NCBI GenBank assembly: GCA_001557035.1
Contig: LSKJ01000757.1
Coordinates: 1-38,559, forward strand
Length of the DNA: 38,559 bases
Reading direction: 5' to 3'
From: Rhodospirillaceae bacterium CCH5-H10
GTDB lineage: Bacteria > Pseudomonadota > Alphaproteobacteria > Reyranellales > Reyranellaceae
Position numbers and translations under genes: made by a program
Shown: piece by piece, positions 7,562 through 15,937 of the stretch
Position numbering within the stretch: position 1 is the first letter of the stretch
Layout of the letters: every line of letters starts with the position of its first letter
The notes under the pieces: generated by a model
What the model saw: only the letters and a program-made list of their open reading frames with translations
Told to the model about the DNA's origin: nothing
Database searches by the model: none

Positions 7562-8754
7562 GCCGGCAAACCCATCAATCCACGCGCAAACGCCCGCGCC
7601 TCGAAGGGCCGCAGGTCGTCGATGCCTTCGCCGACGCCGATGGCGACGACCGGCAACTTGAACTTCTCGGCGAGCGCCACCAGCACGCCACCCTTGGCGC
7701 TGCCGTCGAGCTTGGTGAGCACCAGCGCATCGACCGGCGACATGGTCTTGAAGGTCTCGACCTGGGCATGGGCGTTCTGGCCGGTGGTGGCGTCGAGCAC
7801 CAGCAGGCAGGAATGCGGCGCCTCGGGATCGAGCTTGCGGATCACGCGCACGATCTTGGCGAGCTCTTCCATCAGGTTGGTCTTGTTGTGCAGGCGCCCG
7901 GCGGTGTCGATCAGCAGCACGTCGGTTTTCTCGGCTCGTGCCCGCTCCAGCGCCTCGTAGGCGAGGCCCGCGGCATCGGCGCCGGTCTGCTTCGACACGA
8001 CCGGAACGCCGGCGCGGTCGCCCCAGACCTTGAGCTGCTCGACCGCGGCGGCGCGGAACGTGTCGCCCGCGGCCAGCATCACCGAACGGCCCTCGCCCTT
8101 GTAGAGGCCGGCGAGCTTGGCGATGGTCGTGGTCTTGCCGCTGCCGTTGACCCCGACCACCAGCACGACATGCGGCTTGCGCGCTGCGTCGATGGTCAGC
8201 GGCACGGCCACCGGCTGCAGGATCTCGGCGATGTCGTCGGCGAAGGCCGCGCGCACTTCCTCGTCGGTGACTTCCTTGCCGAAGCGTTCCTTGCCGAGCT
8301 TGGCCACGAGCCGGCCGGCGACGGTGACGCCGAGATCGGCCTGGATCAGCACGTCCTCGAGATCGTCGAGCGTCTGCTGGTCGAGTTTCTTCTTGGTGAA
8401 GAGGCCGGTGATGCTCTCGGCGACCTTCTTGGTCGACTTGGACAGGCCCTCGCGCAGGCGCGACAGCCAGCCTTTCTTTTCAGGCTCGGGCTTCTCGACC
8501 TCCGGTTCCGTCTCGGCCACGGCCGCCGTTTCAACCGTGGGCGGCTCGGGTTCCGAAGCGGTCTCTACCGGCGCGGCGGCCGGCTCCACCGGTGGCGGCA
8601 CGACCGGCATCTCGGGCTCAGCCGTAATGGCCGGCTCGACCGGTTCGGGCTGCGCGATCTCGGGCTCAGACGGCTTGGGCGGCTCGACGGTCGGCGCCAC
8701 CCGGGAGCGCAACCGCGCGAACCAGCCCTTCTTCTCGGGTTCCGTCTCGCTCAC
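7558..8754 (-). CDS. ftsY: FtsY, signal recognition particle receptor GTPase
   Basis: Membrane-bound SRP receptor, partner of Ffh, delivering ribosome-nascent chain complexes to the Sec translocon. The 398 residues comprise an acidic proline/glutamate-rich A domain (about 20-90), an amphipathic helix GWLSRLREGL (95-104) just before the N domain, and the GTPase G domain with GVNGSGKTTT (201-210), DTAGRLHNK and TKLDGSAKGG. The A domain begins with a near copy of the second helix: EPEKKGWFARLR at 5-16 against EPEKKGWLSRLR at 90-101. The GTG start at 8754 has GAGG eight bases upstream. It follows dapF by nine bases and overlaps yciB. Confidence 0.96.
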   Translation of the reverse strand: MSETEPEKKGWFARLRSRVAPTVEPPKPSEPEIAQPEPVEPAITAEPEMPVVPPPVEPAAAPVETASEPEPPTVETAAVAETEPEVEKPEPEKKGWLSRLREGLSKSTKKVAESITGLFTKKKLDQQTLDDLEDVLIQADLGVTVAGRLVAKLGKERFGKEVTDEEVRAAFADDIAEILQPVAVPLTIDAARKPHVVLVVGVNGSGKTTTIAKLAGLYKGEGRSVMLAAGDTFRAAAVEQLKVWGDRAGVPVVSKQTGADAAGLAYEALERARAEKTDVLLIDTAGRLHNKTNLMEELAKIVRVIRKLDPEAPHSCLLVLDATTGQNAHAQVETFKTMSPVDALVLTKLDGSAKGGVLVALAEKFKLPVVAIGVGEGIDDLRPFEARAFARGLMGLPA

Positions 8755-8763
8755 TGCCGCACC

Positions 8764-9612
8764 TCAGGAAAGCAGGGAGCGGTCGAGTTCGCCCCTGTAG
8801 GCGAGCGATATGCCGCCGGTCATCGACACATGATCGTCGCGCAACCACTCGATGGTGAGCGTGCCGTGCTCGACGACGATATCGACCTTGCGACCCGTCA
8901 GCCCGCGCCGCGCGGCGGCGACGCCGGCCGCGCAGGCACCCGACCCGCAGGCGAGTGTGAGGCCCGCACCGCGCTCCCAGACGCTGAGCCTGACCCTGTT
9001 CTCGCCGATCACCTGGGCCACGCCGACGTTCACGCGCTCCGGAAAGAACGGATCGTGCTCCAGCTTCGGCCCCAGCTCCGTGATCGGGATCGCCGCCAGA
9101 TCGTCGACGAAGAAGGTCGCGTGCGGATTGCCGATGTTGGTGCCGACCGGATCCTGCAGCGGGCCGATGCCGACGGGCATATGCTTCGTGTCGCACGCCG
9201 TCGCGACCGGAATCTCGCGCCAGTCCATGCGCACCAGCCCCATGTCGACTGAGATCACCGGCAGGCCGTTGGCGCCGCGGCCGACCTTCTGCGATTCGAG
9301 CAGGCCGGCAATGGTCTGGATCGTCGCTTCCTCGGCCTTGAGCTCGTCCATCACCACCGAGGCGACGCAGCGCGTGGCGTTGCCGCAGGCCTGGGCCTCG
9401 GTGCCGTCGGGATTGTAGATGCGCATGAAGACGTCGGCCTCGCCCTCGGTCGGCGGCTCCAGCACGATCAGCTGGTCGCAGCCGACGCCCAGGCGACGGT
9501 CGGCGATGGCGCGGCGGCGTGGCGGCGTCAGATCGAGCGCAGCGCGGCGCGCATCGAGCACGACGAAGTCGTTGCCCAGCCCGTGCATCTTGAGAAAAGG
9601 CGTTCCGGCCAT
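8764..9612 (-). CDS. dapF: Diaminopimelate epimerase
   Basis: Converts LL- to meso-diaminopimelate for lysine and peptidoglycan synthesis in the cytosol, without a cofactor. The 282 residues carry KMHGLGNDFVVLD at the N-terminus and the two catalytic cysteines: Cys76 in ACGNATRC and Cys222 in LACGSGACA. The ATG at 9612 is fixed by the conserved N-terminus. A minus-strand glycosyltransferase-like gene lies six bases upstream and ftsY nine bases downstream, so all belong to one run. The tRNA-methylthiolase gene mtaB, often found between dapF and ftsY in related genomes, is absent here. Confidence 0.97.
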   Translation of the reverse strand: MAGTPFLKMHGLGNDFVVLDARRAALDLTPPRRRAIADRRLGVGCDQLIVLEPPTEGEADVFMRIYNPDGTEAQACGNATRCVASVVMDELKAEEATIQTIAGLLESQKVGRGANGLPVISVDMGLVRMDWREIPVATACDTKHMPVGIGPLQDPVGTNIGNPHATFFVDDLAAIPITELGPKLEHDPFFPERVNVGVAQVIGENRVRLSVWERGAGLTLACGSGACAAGVAAARRGLTGRKVDIVVEHGTLTIEWLRDDHVSMTGGISLAYRGELDRSLLS

Positions 9613-9618
9613 GCGGCG

Positions 9619-10512
9619 CTATATGGCGGTTCGGCCGGGCCAGCGCAACGCGCGCGCCCGCACCTGCCCGGCCTGCGGGCCGCCGATTTCGCGCACGTCC
9701 AGGGTTGCGAGCCGCTTGGTATAGATCGTGAGATGCAGGATCCCGAGCGCCTCGTAGGGCATGGCCGGCTCCACGAACAGGCCGCGCGCGGCATCCCAGG
9801 CCGGGGTGGCGTGATGGACCGGCCAGTTGCAGCGGCTGGGCAGCGGCTCGCAGGCGAAGCCGCGGTCGTAGACCAGGACGTTCAATGCCACCTGGTCGGT
9901 CATGTCGGCCGACCGCTGCAGGGCCTCGCCCAGCAGGTCCGCCCAGCCCCGCCAATGCGGCGCGTCGCCGGCAAGCGCAAAGACGCCGGCATTGATCAGC
10001 GGATAGCGGATCAGCCGCTCGGCGGTTTCCCGGCCGAATGCGGCCTCGAACGCCGCACCGTTGATCGTGGAGAATTCCTTCCAGGCGTGACGGTAGTGGC
10101 GCATCGAGCGATGGATCTCGGGCGCCACGGCCAGCGCGCCGGTGCGGGCAGCGGCCAGGAACAGGTCGACCGCGTCGCCCTGCTGTACCCAGCAGTCGCC
10201 ATCGATCCAGAGATACAGATCGAAGCCCGGAAAATAGCGCGGCAGGAACGGCCGCGCCGTCAGCGCCTTGTAGCCGTCCTTCAGTTTCTCGCGGCCGGGG
10301 AAATCGAAATCCCATTCCGGTTCGACCAGCACGGCGCCACGCTCGCGGCACCAGCCGCGCTGCTCCTCCGTCAGGCCGCAATCCAGCACGCCGAGCGCCA
10401 GCTTCCGCCCCTCGTCCGTCGCCTGCAACGAGGCGATGCAGTCGCGCATCAGGTCGAAATAGGCGGCGTCGCCGCCGGTTATGGCGATGGCTCGTTCAGG
10501 TGGGACAGTCAC
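9619..10512 (-). CDS. Glycosyltransferase-like (GT-A/GT8-type) protein
   Basis: A 297-residue protein without a signal or clear membrane segment. It begins with a predicted beta-alpha Rossmann-like pattern (RAIAITGGDAAYFDLMRD) and has YLWIDGDCW with a DxD motif (Asp104, Asp106), the metal/sugar-nucleotide signature of GT-A folds. NAGVFALAGD and DQVALNVLVYD downstream fit the GT8-like order of N-x-G and D-Q motifs. The donor and acceptor are unknown. The start is GTG at 10512, since no earlier ATG fits and the N-terminal strand begins there. It is the first gene of the minus-strand dapF-ftsY-yciB run and divergent from the isomerase-like gene at 10575. Confidence 0.72.
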   Translation of the reverse strand: MTVPPERAIAITGGDAAYFDLMRDCIASLQATDEGRKLALGVLDCGLTEEQRGWCRERGAVLVEPEWDFDFPGREKLKDGYKALTARPFLPRYFPGFDLYLWIDGDCWVQQGDAVDLFLAAARTGALAVAPEIHRSMRHYRHAWKEFSTINGAAFEAAFGRETAERLIRYPLINAGVFALAGDAPHWRGWADLLGEALQRSADMTDQVALNVLVYDRGFACEPLPSRCNWPVHHATPAWDAARGLFVEPAMPYEALGILHLTIYTKRLATLDVREIGGPQAGQVRARALRWPGRTAI

Positions 10513-10574
10513 GTCGCGAAGATGGCGTATCGCCAGGCTTTACGCCACAGTCCGCCTCCAACCGGAGGAACCGC

Positions 10575-11177
10575 ATGGGCAAGCATGTCGACTACTACGT
10601 CTCGCTGAATTCGCCGTGGACCTATCTCGGCTCCGCCCGCTTCGACGCCATGGCCAAGAAGCACGGCGCGAGCGTCACGATCTGGCCGGTGGATTTCGGC
10701 TCGATCTTCGCGGTGTCGGGAGGCTTGCCGCTGCCCAAGCGCTCACCGCAGCGCCAAGCCTATCGCATGATGGAGCTGAAGCGCTGGCGCGACCATCTCG
10801 GCGTGAAGACGACGCTGGAACCCAAATTCTTTCCCGCCAACGAGGTGCCGGCCGCGAAGTGCGTGATCGCGCTGCGCGAAGAGGGCCGCATGGCGGATGC
10901 CATCAAGGTCGCGCATGCGGTGCTGACCGGCCTGTGGGCCGAGGAGAAGAACAGCGGCGATCCTGACACGCTGAAGGCGATCATCGACGGATGCGGTCTC
11001 GACGGCGCCGCCGTCATGAAGGCCAGCGAAGCGCCGGGCATCGCCGAGAAGCGCGAGGCCTACACCAGGCACGCCATCGAGCAGGGCGTGTTCGGTGCCC
11101 CCTCGTTCGTGATCGACGGCGAGATCTTCTGGGGACAGGACCGGCTCGACTTCGTCGAACGCAAGCTCGCGTCCTGA
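10575..11177 (+). CDS. 2-hydroxychromene-2-carboxylate isomerase-like DsbA-family protein
   Basis: A 200-residue kappa-class GST/DsbA-fold protein. It has DYYVSLNSPWTYLGSARF, where Ser13 takes the place of the DsbA cysteine, as in HCCA isomerases that use glutathione. The C-terminal GVFGAPSFVIDGEIFWGQDRL is the typical cis-proline loop and WGxDRL ending. HCCA isomerases act in naphthalene degradation, but most chromosomal relatives without neighbouring aromatic genes have unknown substrates, and none are seen here. The ATG at 10575 has GGAGG seven bases upstream. It is monocistronic: divergent from the glycosyltransferase-like gene and convergent with the AbiE toxin gene 28 bases on. Confidence 0.88.
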   Translation: MGKHVDYYVSLNSPWTYLGSARFDAMAKKHGASVTIWPVDFGSIFAVSGGLPLPKRSPQRQAYRMMELKRWRDHLGVKTTLEPKFFPANEVPAAKCVIALREEGRMADAIKVAHAVLTGLWAEEKNSGDPDTLKAIIDGCGLDGAAVMKASEAPGIAEKREAYTRHAIEQGVFGAPSFVIDGEIFWGQDRLDFVERKLAS

Positions 11178-11205
11178 TCAGGGCAGCCCGTACGAATTCG
11201 ATCCG

Positions 11206-12081
11206 TCAGCCACGCCTCGCCGCGAAAGTCAGGCGTGCGCATGACGGGCCGACAAGTTCCCAGGCCGCATCCGCGACCTCAGCGAGCGAAACAGCGTCGA
11301 GGCCGATGGAAAGCGCATAGTTTCGCCATTGACGCTGCCTTGCAGCATCATTGACGAAAGCCTGCGAAAGGCCGGCTGGCCGCTCCGAAGGTATCGCGGT
11401 CTTCCTGCGTTCGAACGTCGCGCCGATCGCAGCGTCGAGGTCGGCCGCACCGATGTCGAGCGCCTTCGGAAGGGCCCAGAGATCGTGGTAATCCTTCATG
11501 CGCCCATTGATCATGCCGAGGGCGACGATCGCCTGAAATTTCTCGGCGATGACGGCGACCGGCGGATAAGCCTGAACGCAGGGCTCCTCCATTCCCAGAA
11601 TTGAGGGATAGTTCATCGGCTCGAGCCGGGGCGCGACGGCATCACCGAAGCCGATGTCCAGGATCACCGGAATGCGCGTTCTGTCGAGATATGCCGTCGT
11701 TCGAAGGCGAACGCCTTCATATTCCATCCCTTCGCGGATCTGGTCTGCGCGCAACGCGCCAACGTCGAATGCGAGAGCATCGTCTGCGCCGGTAGCCATG
11801 ATCTCGGCAAAAGTTGCCTTCAGATCGTCCGGCGCGGACTCTCCGAAGCCGAGAAAATCCGCATCCCGAGTCTCCCGATGGCTTCCGCCGATCCATCGGG
11901 CCACGAGCATTCCACCTTTCAACGCAAAGCGGTCGCGATGAGGGGAGATGGACAAGCGGTAGAGCAGCCGCTCAAGCGCATATCGCACCAGCACGACTTC
12001 GTGGACCCGGCCTTCGGCGCGAGCGAGATCGAGCAGACGCTGTTTTATCGACGCCGCGGAGGTTCGCCGGCCATCAGCCAT
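11206..12081 (-). CDS. abiEii: AbiEii/AbiGii-type nucleotidyltransferase toxin
   Basis: Predicted toxin of a type IV toxin-antitoxin pair; AbiEii proteins are nucleotidyltransferase-fold enzymes that arrest growth and can abort phage infection. In the 291 residues, LKGGMLVARW (54-63) is the glycine-rich motif, TRDADF (71-76) the metal-binding aspartate motif, ILDIGFGD the third acidic motif, and EKFQAI and KDYHDLW (180-202) the downstream lysine/aspartate motifs of the family. All expected active-site motifs look intact. The start ATG at 12081 overlaps the antitoxin stop by eight bases, so translation is coupled. Base composition appears less GC-rich than its neighbours, suggesting horizontal acquisition. 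Confidence 0.88.
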   Translation of the reverse strand: MADGRRTSAASIKQRLLDLARAEGRVHEVVLVRYALERLLYRLSISPHRDRFALKGGMLVARWIGGSHRETRDADFLGFGESAPDDLKATFAEIMATGADDALAFDVGALRADQIREGMEYEGVRLRTTAYLDRTRIPVILDIGFGDAVAPRLEPMNYPSILGMEEPCVQAYPPVAVIAEKFQAIVALGMINGRMKDYHDLWALPKALDIGAADLDAAIGATFERRKTAIPSERPAGLSQAFVNDAARQRQWRNYALSIGLDAVSLAEVADAAWELVGPSCARLTFAARRG

Positions 12082-12685
12082 CGGACGCCAGCGCTTCGAG
12101 GTAGGGCCGCATGATCTTCCACGCCCCGCCGTCCTGGGCCGCCTGCGATATCTCCGCAGGTGTCGCCTTGCGGTTTCGCAGCGCAGCGCGCATCGCCTCA
12201 ATGGCAATCGATCGATCGACTGACCTGCTGCGAAAAACGTCGGCAAGCGTCTTCGCCACCGAGAAGATCGGGACGTCGATCCCGGAAATCCGATGCTTTT
12301 CAACGCCCGACACCATGTATTTCTCGGGGAACTCAGTGATGCGGATGGGGGGATAGGTGGTAACGGGCGCCCAGTCGCGCGGACTGATCGCGACCCAGAC
12401 CTTTCTCGGCATCTGGTCGGTCAATTCATGGAAAGCGAGTGCCGATGTCAGGGCGATCACACCTTTCGGCACCAGCTTGGATGCCTCTGCCAGTGACTGG
12501 TTGGCGGACAGTTCGCCATCGACCCGCCGATAGAGCCCCCGCGCAATCCTGACGAGTTCCCCAGCCGCCACGGCCCGCGAGATGGCAGGCGCCGATATGC
12601 CGGCCTGCCGGAGTTCGTGGGCACGTACGATTGGATGAGTCTCAAGGAGAGCCGCGAGTTGGTCGCGGTGTGATGGTCGATCCAT
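12074..12685 (-). CDS. abiEi: AbiEi-type antitoxin and transcriptional regulator
   Basis: A 203-residue antitoxin. Residues about 10-45 form a winged-helix domain (RAHELRQAGISAPAISRAVAAGEL then RIARGLYRR). The remainder is the AbiEi C-terminal region, with LTSALAFHELT, WVAISPRDWAP and SVAKTLADVFR. Characterised AbiEi proteins repress their own operon through the wing-helix by binding inverted repeats upstream. That fits the 12-base inverted repeat 10 bases ahead of this start. The ATG at 12685 is preferred; the in-frame ATG at 12703 lies inside the palindrome and only about eight bases from the predicted transcription start. Confidence 0.85.
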   Translation of the reverse strand: MDRPSHRDQLAALLETHPIVRAHELRQAGISAPAISRAVAAGELVRIARGLYRRVDGELSANQSLAEASKLVPKGVIALTSALAFHELTDQMPRKVWVAISPRDWAPVTTYPPIRITEFPEKYMVSGVEKHRISGIDVPIFSVAKTLADVFRSRSVDRSIAIEAMRAALRNRKATPAEISQAAQDGGAWKIMRPYLEALASDG

Positions 12686-12690
12686 GGGAT

Positions 12691-12740
12691 TGTAACATAT
12701 CATGGGTGTAAATCGATATTATACCCATGATATGTAACAT
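12691..12740 (-). promoter_or_regulatory. Operator palindrome enclosing the abiEi promoter -10 box
   Basis: Perfect 12-base inverted repeat CATATCATGGGT (12696-12707) and ACCCATGATATG (12723-12734). The 15-base spacer, with one edge base of the arm, contains a perfect TATAAT on the minus strand at 12718-12723. TGTAACAT also occurs as a direct repeat at 12691-12698 and 12733-12740. A bound regulator would cover the -10 box, which suits autorepression by AbiEi. The -35 region (about 12741-12746) is weak. Confidence 0.65.
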
Positions 12741-12742
12741 AA

Positions 12743-13396
12743 TCAGGGGCTCAGGAACGCAGCCGCCGCCACGGCGATCGTGTTGTTGATCATGTGCGCC
12801 ACGATCGTCGGGACCAGCGAGCCGGTGCGCCAGCGCAGCCAGCCGAACCAGAAGCCCAGCGGCAGGACCAGAAGAATGTGCACGGGCTCTGTATGGGCGG
12901 CGGCGAAGGCCAGCGAGCTGATCACGAAGGCAACGAGGTTGCTCCACCGGCCGGCCAGCCAGCCATAGAGCAGGCCACGGAACACGAATTCTTCCGCGAG
13001 CGGCGCCAGAATGCCCAGCACGGCCAGGGTCTGGAGCGCCCGCACACCCTGGATGCCCTCCGTGACCTGCCGCACCCCCTCGGGCTGCGGCCCGAGCTGG
13101 CTGACGACGAAGGACAGGACCGTGGTACCAACCACCGCGAGGACGATCGGGCGCCAGCCGACGGGCCGCAAGCCGAGGGCGGCCGGTGCGTTCCGGCCGA
13201 GCGGCAGGACCGCGACCCCGATGCCCAGCAGGCCCGCCGCGAAGAAGATGGCCAGCACCGACAGGTTGGTCCGCTCGGGCAAAAGCCAGAAAGCGGCCAG
13301 CCCGATCAGCGGCGCGGCGACCAGGAAGGCCAGCACCGACCAGCCCGGAAGCCTCTGGGAATCGTTTTCGATCAATGGGTTAGACGAGCCGTCCAA
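12743..13396 (-). CDS. CPBP-family intramembrane metalloprotease (Rce1-like)
   Basis: A 217-residue polytopic protein with the CPBP (CAAX protease and bacteriocin-processing) motifs: EExxxR as EEFVFRG at 135-141, a histidine at 168 in AFAAAHTEP and the final HxxxN as HMINN at 201-205. About six to seven membrane segments are evident. In bacteria such proteins are linked to bacteriocin immunity or membrane protein processing; the substrate is unknown. TTG at 13396 is preferred as the start, since AGGAG lies at 13406-13410, nine bases upstream; an alternative TTG at 13420 would add eight residues. It lies upstream of the abiE pair on the same strand and is divergent from ffh. Confidence 0.8.
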   Translation of the reverse strand: MDGSSNPLIENDSQRLPGWSVLAFLVAAPLIGLAAFWLLPERTNLSVLAIFFAAGLLGIGVAVLPLGRNAPAALGLRPVGWRPIVLAVVGTTVLSFVVSQLGPQPEGVRQVTEGIQGVRALQTLAVLGILAPLAEEFVFRGLLYGWLAGRWSNLVAFVISSLAFAAAHTEPVHILLVLPLGFWFGWLRWRTGSLVPTIVAHMINNTIAVAAAAFLSP

Positions 13397-13401
13397 GCGT
13401 T

Positions 13402-13430
13402 TTGACTCCTGACGCGGCAAGCCTTATACC
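13402..13430 (+). promoter_or_regulatory. Candidate housekeeping-sigma promoter of ffh
   Basis: TTGACT at 13402-13407, a 16- or 17-base spacer, and TTATAC or TATACC at 13424-13430. This resembles the sigma-70 consensus and would start transcription near 13436, leaving a leader of about 105 bases that includes a 6-base hairpin (13441-13457). It lies across the 5' end of the divergent CPBP gene. Confidence 0.45.
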
Positions 13431-13542
13431 CCGCCGGCTCAATCGGTCGTGCCGATTTACATGGTTCCCCCTTCGGGGAGCTCCGCTGATCCGCGAAGGT
13501 TCGCGCATCGGCGCGATACGTCTTTGAGCGAACGGGAGCACG

Positions 13543-14949
13543 ATGTTCGAAGGTCTTAGCAAGCGTCTGGGCGATGTTTTCGACAAGCTGAGGGGGCGCG
13601 GCGCGCTTTCCGAGGCCGATGTCGACGCGGCCCTGCGCGAGGTGCGGACCGCCCTGCTCGAAGCGGACGTGGCGCTGCCCGTCGTGCGCCAGTTCGTCGA
13701 CGAGGTCCGGCCCAAGGCGATCGGCGCCGACGTCATCCGCTCGGTCACGCCGGGCCAGATGGTCATCAAGATCGTCAACGACCACCTGGTCGAGATGCTG
13801 GGCGGCACCGTCGCCGATCTCGACCTCGGCGCCATCCCGCCGGTCGTCATCCTGATGGTCGGCCTGCAGGGTTCCGGCAAGACCACCTCCTCGGCCAAGA
13901 TCGCCTATCGTCTGAGCCAGGGACCGCAGGGCATGGCGGCCGAGATGTTCGGCGGCAGCTTCTCGACGCGCCGCAAGGTCCTGATGGCCTCGCTCGACAC
14001 GCGTCGCCCCGCCGCGCAGCACCAGCTCAAGGTGCTGGGCGAGCAGACCAACGTCCCGACCCTGCCGATCGTCCCGCTCGAAATGCCGCTCGCCATTACC
14101 CGGCGCGCGCTCGAGACGGCCAAGCGCGAAGGCTTCGACGTCCTCATCCTCGACACGGCCGGCCGCCTCTCCATCGACGAAGAGTTGATGAAGGAAGTGG
14201 CCGACATCAGCGACCTGGCCAAGCCGAAGGAGACGCTGCTCGTCGCCGACGCCATGACCGGCCAGGACGCCGTGAACGTGGCCAAGGCCTTCAACGACCG
14301 GCTGGCGGTCACCGGCATCGTGCTGACCCGCGTCGACGGCGACGCGCGCGGCGGCGCGGCGCTCTCGATGCGCGCCGTCACCGGCCGCCCGGTCAAGCTG
14401 ATCGGCGTCGGCGAGAAGTTCGACGCGCTGGAGCCGTTCCATCCCGATCGTATCGCGTCCCGCATACTGGGCATGGGCGACATCGTCTCGCTGGTCGAGC
14501 GCGCCGCCGAGACGATCGACAAGGAAGACGCCGAGAAGCTGGCGGCCAAGGTCCGCAAGGGCCAGTTCGATATGGACGACCTGCTCAACCAGCTGCGCCA
14601 GCTGCGCAAGATGGGCGGGCTGTCGGGCCTGATGGGCATGCTGCCGGGCGCGATGCAGGCCAAGGCCGCGATGTCCAAGGCCAAGATCGACGAGGGTCAG
14701 CTGAAGCGCCAGGAAGCCGTCATCCTCTCGATGACGCCGAAGGAACGCCGCAACCCCGACATGATCCACGCCTCGCGCAAGAAGCGCATCGCCAAGGGCT
14801 CGGGCGTGCAGGTGCAGGACGTCAACAAGCTGCTCAAGCAGCATGCCGACATGCTGAAGATGATGAAGCGGGTGAACAAGCTCGGCGAGAAGGGGTTCAT
14901 GCGCAGCCTGGGCGGCGGCATGGGCATGCCGCCCGGCTTTCCGCGCTGA
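13543..14949 (+). CDS. ffh: Ffh, signal recognition particle protein (SRP54)
   Basis: GTPase that binds signal sequences and SRP RNA in the cytosol and docks with FtsY. The 468 residues start MFEGLSKRLGDVFDKLRG, the N domain. The G domain follows with GLQGSGKTTS near 107, DTRRPAAQHQL, DTAGRLSIDEEL and TRVDGDARGG. The methionine-rich M domain lies after about residue 300 (MGGLSGLMGMLPG and a GGMGMPPGFPR end). The length and motifs are complete. It heads the cluster that continues with rpsP 59 bases later; no 4.5S RNA gene is visible nearby. Confidence 0.97.
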   Translation: MFEGLSKRLGDVFDKLRGRGALSEADVDAALREVRTALLEADVALPVVRQFVDEVRPKAIGADVIRSVTPGQMVIKIVNDHLVEMLGGTVADLDLGAIPPVVILMVGLQGSGKTTSSAKIAYRLSQGPQGMAAEMFGGSFSTRRKVLMASLDTRRPAAQHQLKVLGEQTNVPTLPIVPLEMPLAITRRALETAKREGFDVLILDTAGRLSIDEELMKEVADISDLAKPKETLLVADAMTGQDAVNVAKAFNDRLAVTGIVLTRVDGDARGGAALSMRAVTGRPVKLIGVGEKFDALEPFHPDRIASRILGMGDIVSLVERAAETIDKEDAEKLAAKVRKGQFDMDDLLNQLRQLRKMGGLSGLMGMLPGAMQAKAAMSKAKIDEGQLKRQEAVILSMTPKERRNPDMIHASRKKRIAKGSGVQVQDVNKLLKQHADMLKMMKRVNKLGEKGFMRSLGGGMGMPPGFPR

Positions 14950-15008
14950 AGGTTGAACGAAGTTAGACAGATCGACGAATCGAGAGACTGAAGAGAGGAC
15001 TTGAGAGA

Positions 15009-15380
15009 ATGATCGCAATCCGCATGACCCGTCACGGCGCCAAGAAGCGTCCGTTCTTCCACATCGTCGTCGCCGACTCGCGCAGCCCGCGCGACGGCCG
15101 CTTCATCGAGAAGCTGGGCACCTACAATCCCCTGCTGCCGCGCGACCACGCGCAGCGCCTGACGCTCGACAAGGAGCGCATCGCCCACTGGCTGAAGGTC
15201 GGCGCGCAGCCGTCCGACCGCGTCGCGAAGTTCCTGTCGCAGGCCGAGCTGATGAAGCCGCGCGAGCGCCGCGAGCAGACCAAGAAGTCCGCCCCGCGCG
15301 CCAAGGCGCAGGAGCGCATGAAGGCCGAGGCCGCCGCGGCTGCCGCCGCCGAGCCCGCGACGGAGGCTGCGGCCACCTGA
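15009..15380 (+). CDS. rpsP: Ribosomal protein S16
   Basis: Small-subunit ribosomal protein needed for 30S assembly. The N-terminus [36 protein letters not shown] is in the conserved S16 pattern, shown here only by its parts [15 protein letters not shown] and [11 protein letters not shown]. The C-terminal 40 residues form an alanine/lysine-rich tail ending in repeated alanines, making 123 residues against about 82 in E. coli; such tails are common in alphaproteobacteria. It is first in the rpsP-rimM-trmD-rplS order and co-directional with ffh. Confidence 0.97.
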   Translation: MIAIRMTRHGAKKRPFFHIVVADSRSPRDGRFIEKLGTYNPLLPRDHAQRLTLDKERIAHWLKVGAQPSDRVAKFLSQAELMKPRERREQTKKSAPRAKAQERMKAEAAAAAAAEPATEAAAT

Positions 15381-15396
15381 TCGGGCCGTGGTTCCG

Positions 15397-15936
15397 ATGA
15401 GCAAGGGTCGCATCCTGCTGGGCGTCGTTTCGGCGCCCCACGGAGTCCGCGGCCTGGTGCGCATCAGGAGCTACACCGAAGATCCGATGGCGATCGCCTC
15501 CTACGGCGCGCTGTCGGATGAGAAAGGGACGAAGGAGTACCGGGTCGAGGCGCTGAGTTCCGTCAAGGGCGCGGTGCTGGCCCGGATCGAGGGCGTAGCC
15601 GATCGCACGGCGGCCGAGGCAGTACGGGGTTTGCGGCTCTATGTGGAGCGCGAGCGACTGCCGGAGACGGGCGAGCGGGAGTGGTACGAGGCGGACCTGA
15701 TCGGGCTCGCCGCGTTCGACCGGGAGGGCCGGGATTGGGGGAAGGTCATGGCCTTCCACGATTTCGGCGCCGGGCGGACGATGGAAGTGTCGGGAGGCAG
15801 CGCATCTAGGCATTCGGTGATGCTGCCCTTCACCGACGAGGCGGTGCCCGAGGTCGATGTCGAGGGCGGCAAGATTACGGTCAATCCGCCGGCAGGTTTG
15901 CTGACGGGTGGGCCGGCGAAGGAGGCGGAGGAATAA
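15397..15936 (+). CDS. rimM: RimM, 16S rRNA processing and 30S maturation factor
   Basis: Assists maturation of the 30S head. The 179 residues show the RimM N-terminal domain ([23 protein letters not shown] parts GVRGLVRI and SYTEDP) and a PRC-barrel C-terminal domain (WYEADLIGL, then [16 protein letters not shown]). The ATG at 15397 gives the usual N-terminus; a GTG at 15388 is an alternative adding three residues. Spacing to rpsP is 16 bases, and trmD starts one base after its stop. Confidence 0.95.
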   Translation: MSKGRILLGVVSAPHGVRGLVRIRSYTEDPMAIASYGALSDEKGTKEYRVEALSSVKGAVLARIEGVADRTAAEAVRGLRLYVERERLPETGEREWYEADLIGLAAFDREGRDWGKVMAFHDFGAGRTMEVSGGSASRHSVMLPFTDEAVPEVDVEGGKITVNPPAGLLTGGPAKEAEE

Positions 15937-15937
15937 G

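Noticed and set aside
8755..8763. Missing mtaB between dapF and ftsY as a deletion
   Set aside because: Order varies among alphaproteobacteria and mtaB may be elsewhere; a 9-base gap shows no remnant.
13372..15018. 548-codon frame antisense to ffh
   Set aside because: Lies wholly opposite a clear ffh gene; histidine/arginine-rich shadow with no domain.
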